This document shows positions 23,828-25,844 of a stretch of DNA of 25,844 nucleotides, in pieces (position 1 is the stretch's first letter; each line of letters opens with the position of its first letter). This stretch comes from CAIZGX01 sp044349305 (GTDB lineage Bacteria > Bacteroidota > Bacteroidia > Flavobacteriales_D > Sanyastnellaceae): contig JBIKRF010000026.1 in NCBI GenBank assembly GCA_044349305.1, forward strand, positions 1 through 25,844, read 5' to 3'. Below the pieces are notes generated by a model. That model ran no database searches and was not told the DNA's origin. It saw nothing but the letters and a program-made list of their open reading frames with translations. A program made the position numbers and the translations under genes.

Positions 23828-25096
23828 TTAAATTCGTTCAAATCCGCAGTAAGGTACCAACGCTTGTGGAATTCTAACTCCGTTTTCGTCTTGATGGTTT
23901 TCCAACAAAGCAGCCACTATTCGAGGTAACGCAAGCGCGCTGCCGTTTAGTGTATGCACAAATTGCGTTTTTCCATCTGCACCCTTATAACGACACTTCA
24001 AGCGATTCGCTTGGAAGGTTTCGAAGTTCGAAGTAGAGCTTACTTCCAACCAGCGCTCTTGCGCTGCTGAATAGACTTCGAAATCGTAAGTTAAAGAAGA
24101 AGTGAATCCCATGTCTCCGCCACACAGACGAAGAATGCGGAAAGGCAATTCCAATTTATTCAAAAGGCCTTTAACGTGGTTCACCATGTCTTCCAACAAA
24201 GCATAACTGTCTTCTTGTTTTGATAATTGAACAATCTCTACTTTGTCGAATTGATGTAAGCGGTTCAATCCGCGAACATCTTTTCCATAGCTTCCTGCTT
24301 CTCTGCGGAAGCACGGAGTATATCCTGTAAGCTTAATCGGAAGTTGTTCTTCCTTCAACAAGACATCGCGATATAAATTGGTTAGCGGAACTTCAGCCGT
24401 TGGGATCAAATACAAATCGTCTACTCCCACGTGATACATCTGTCCTTCTTTGTCAGGAAGCTGTCCTGTTCCATATCCGCTTGCCTCATTCACCATATGA
24501 GGTACTTGGTGTTCCGTGTATCCAGCTTTCTGTGCTTCTTCCAAGAAGAAGTTTATTAATGCTCTTTGCAAACGCGCGCCTTTTCCTATGTATACTGGGA
24601 AGCCAGCTCCGGTGATCTTAACGCCCAATTCGAAGTCGATGAGCTTATGTTTCTCGCAAAGTTCCCAGTGCGGTAATTTGCTTTCGCCTAATGCTGTTAT
24701 GTCTCCTGACGAGTAGACCACTTCGTTTTCTTCAGCGCCCTTTCCAAATACAACACTTTCGTGCGGTACGTTAGGCACTTGGTAAAGCAATTGCTTCAAT
24801 TCTTCTTCCAATTGAGAGAGGTTGGTTTCAATGCCTTTGCACTCTTCCTTAATCTCGGTAGTGCGCACTTTCATTCCATCTGCTTCTTCTCTTTTTCCTT
24901 CTTTAAAAAGATCGCCAATGGTTTTCGAAATCTTGTTCGACTCGGCTAAAAGATTGTCGAGTTCGTTCTGCAATTTTCTTCTCGATTCGTCTACAGAAAT
25001 AATAGACTGCACGGTTGCTGAAAAATCTTTGTTACGCTTAGCCAATCCGGATAGCGCTTTCTCTGTGTTCTCTCTTAAATAGGGTACTTGAAGCAT
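23828..25096 (-). CDS. serS: Seryl-tRNA synthetase
   Basis: This 422-residue class II synthetase has the expected N-terminal coiled-coil tRNA-binding arm (about 30-105, heavy in Glu/Lys) and a catalytic core. Motif 1 lies around GARLQRALINFF; TAEVPLTN marks the serine pocket; motif 2 is TGYTPCFRREAGSYGKDVRG (258-277); FEVYSAAQERWLEVSSTSN and motif 3 NGSALALPRIVAALLE with Arg392 follow. It charges tRNA-Ser, and also tRNA-Sec where present. It is the first gene of a tight operon with the lipoprotein and TPR genes, and is separated from rpmA by a terminator, so it needs its own promoter. A one-off variant TAACTTCG lies five bases before the ATG. Confidence 0.97.
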   Translation of the reverse strand: MLQVPYLRENTEKALSGLAKRNKDFSATVQSIISVDESRRKLQNELDNLLAESNKISKTIGDLFKEGKREEADGMKVRTTEIKEECKGIETNLSQLEEELKQLLYQVPNVPHESVVFGKGAEENEVVYSSGDITALGESKLPHWELCEKHKLIDFELGVKITGAGFPVYIGKGARLQRALINFFLEEAQKAGYTEHQVPHMVNEASGYGTGQLPDKEGQMYHVGVDDLYLIPTAEVPLTNLYRDVLLKEEQLPIKLTGYTPCFRREAGSYGKDVRGLNRLHQFDKVEIVQLSKQEDSYALLEDMVNHVKGLLNKLELPFRILRLCGGDMGFTSSLTYDFEVYSAAQERWLEVSSTSNFETFQANRLKCRYKGADGKTQFVHTLNGSALALPRIVAALLENHQDENGVRIPQALVPYCGFERI

Positions 25097-25127
25097 GCGA
25101 CGAAGTTACTTGATGTTAGATAAAATA

Positions 25128-25159
25128 AAAAACTCCCGACCAAAAGATCGAGAGTTTTT
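25128..25159 (-). terminator. Terminator after rplU-rpmA
   Basis: The arms AAAAACTC-C-CGA (25128-25139) and TCG-A-GAGTTTTT (25148-25159) pair with one mismatch around an 8-base loop. On the minus strand the hairpin ends in a T-rich run (TTTTTTATTTTA) 26 bases after the rpmA stop. Confidence 0.82.
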
Positions 25160-25184
25160 GAAAATTGTTGAGACGAACTCTCGA

Positions 25185-25445
25185 TTACGCCTGTGCAGGA
25201 ACAACCGATACGAACGACTTATTGTCTTTTTTCTTGCGGAATTCTACAACTCCGTCTGTCAAAGCATATAATGTGTGGTCTTTACCAACCCCAACGTTTA
25301 AACCCGCATTGTGACGAGTACCACGCTGACGAATGATAATGTTACCAGCAACACATGTTTGTCCGCCAAATAGTTTTACACCTAAGCGTTTGCTTTCTGA
25401 TTCACGGCCGTTTTTCGACGAACCGACACCTTTCTTGTGAGCCAT
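25185..25445 (-). CDS. rpmA: 50S ribosomal protein L27
   Basis: This 86-residue protein has the canonical L27 N-terminus AHKKGVGSSKNGRESESKRL, then GVKLFGGQTCVAGNIIIRQR and TLYALTDGVVEF. L27 sits near the peptidyl-transferase centre of the large subunit. The N-terminus begins directly with MAHKK, without the cleavable extension found in Firmicutes. It follows rplU after 19 bases and shares its promoter. Confidence 0.98.
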   Translation of the reverse strand: MAHKKGVGSSKNGRESESKRLGVKLFGGQTCVAGNIIIRQRGTRHNAGLNVGVGKDHTLYALTDGVVEFRKKKDNKSFVSVVPAQA

Positions 25446-25464
25446 TGTCTTTTAGGATTAGGGA

Positions 25465-25773
25465 TTAACCAATTTTTTCAATTACAATTTCTGTCAAATA
25501 AGCACGGAAACCGTTCTTCTTTTGATAGCCTTTACGGCGTTTCTTTTTGAAGATAATTACTTTATCTCCTTTAAGGTGATTCACTACGCGTGCGGTGACC
25601 TTAACACCTTCTACAGCTGGGGCGCCAACAGTAATCGAACCGTTATCATCAGTCAAAAGAACGCGGTCGAATTCAACCTGTGTTCCTTCTTCGTTTTGAA
25701 GACGATTAACGAAGATCTGCTGATCTTTTTGTACTTTGTACTGATGCCCTGCTATTTCAACAATTGCGTACAT
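25465..25773 (-). CDS. rplU: 50S ribosomal protein L21
   Basis: This 102-residue protein matches L21: MYAIVEIAGHQYKVQKDQQI, the central GSITVGAPAVEG and the basic tail IIFKKKRRKGYQKKNGFRAY. It binds 23S rRNA in the large subunit. It is the first gene of the rplU-rpmA operon, with a textbook promoter upstream at the window edge. Confidence 0.98.
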   Translation of the reverse strand: MYAIVEIAGHQYKVQKDQQIFVNRLQNEEGTQVEFDRVLLTDDNGSITVGAPAVEGVKVTARVVNHLKGDKVIIFKKKRRKGYQKKNGFRAYLTEIVIEKIG

Positions 25774-25812
25774 AACGTTAATTTTTAATTAGTTTTTCCC
25801 GATTAAGGGGTG

Positions 25813-25842
25813 CAAATATACACATTCTTTGTTTGAAAACAA
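25813..25842 (-). promoter_or_regulatory. rplU-rpmA promoter
   Basis: On the minus strand, TTG (25840-25842), exactly 19 bases, then TATATTTG (25813-25820): a full match to the Bacteroidota -33/-7 promoter. It leaves a leader of roughly 35 bases before the rplU ATG. Confidence 0.82.
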
Positions 25843-25844
25843 TA

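Noticed and set aside
25774..25812. L21 leader RNA element in the rplU 5' region
   Set aside because: The leader of about 35 bases shows no convincing stem-loop.

Overview
The window looks like a chromosomal piece of a Bacteroidota bacterium, most likely order Flavobacteriales. Support: type IX secretion (T9SS) C-terminal sorting domains of both type A and type B on giant secreted proteins, a PafA-type alkaline phosphatase, an ORF6N-family gene, a 7TMR-DISM histidine kinase, and promoter-like sites that fit the Bacteroidota -7 consensus TAnnTTTG. Family or genus cannot be fixed from the sequence alone.

Layout. Positions 1-123 are the 3' end of dnaK, followed by a strong terminator. A secreted adhesin-like protein with a CUB domain and type B sorting domain (219-3965) converges on an M61 peptidase / PafA phosphatase pair whose coding sequences overlap by 4 bp. 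Positions 7348-9242 form an accessory islet: three arrays of tiny hairpins, a shortened shikimate-kinase-like gene, and an ORF6N gene broken into three frames. A rhodanese-rhodanese-thioredoxin operon with overlapping start and stop codons follows (9308-10190). Next come divergent paaA and paaE (phenylacetyl-CoA epoxidase catalytic subunit and reductase), then a minus-strand operon of 3-hydroxyacyl-CoA dehydrogenase, ribF and a leucine-rich-repeat protein. A two-component system (7TMR-DISM kinase plus LuxR-type regulator) is divergent from a 1329-residue CotH-kinase/lamin-tail protein, with a perfect 16-bp palindrome between them. The right end holds serS with a lipoprotein gene and a TPR gene, then rpmA and rplU behind a textbook promoter.

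Most genes are housekeeping or typical of the phylum. The most unusual material is the islet. The two larger hairpin arrays share the same order of stems while the 3-base loops differ, and in each array the loop and linker orientation flips once near the middle. That pattern points to selection or copying at the level of hairpins. I could not connect it to a described repeat family. A second unexplained signal is the motif CCGAA-N6-TTCGG, found three times, each time inside a gene.
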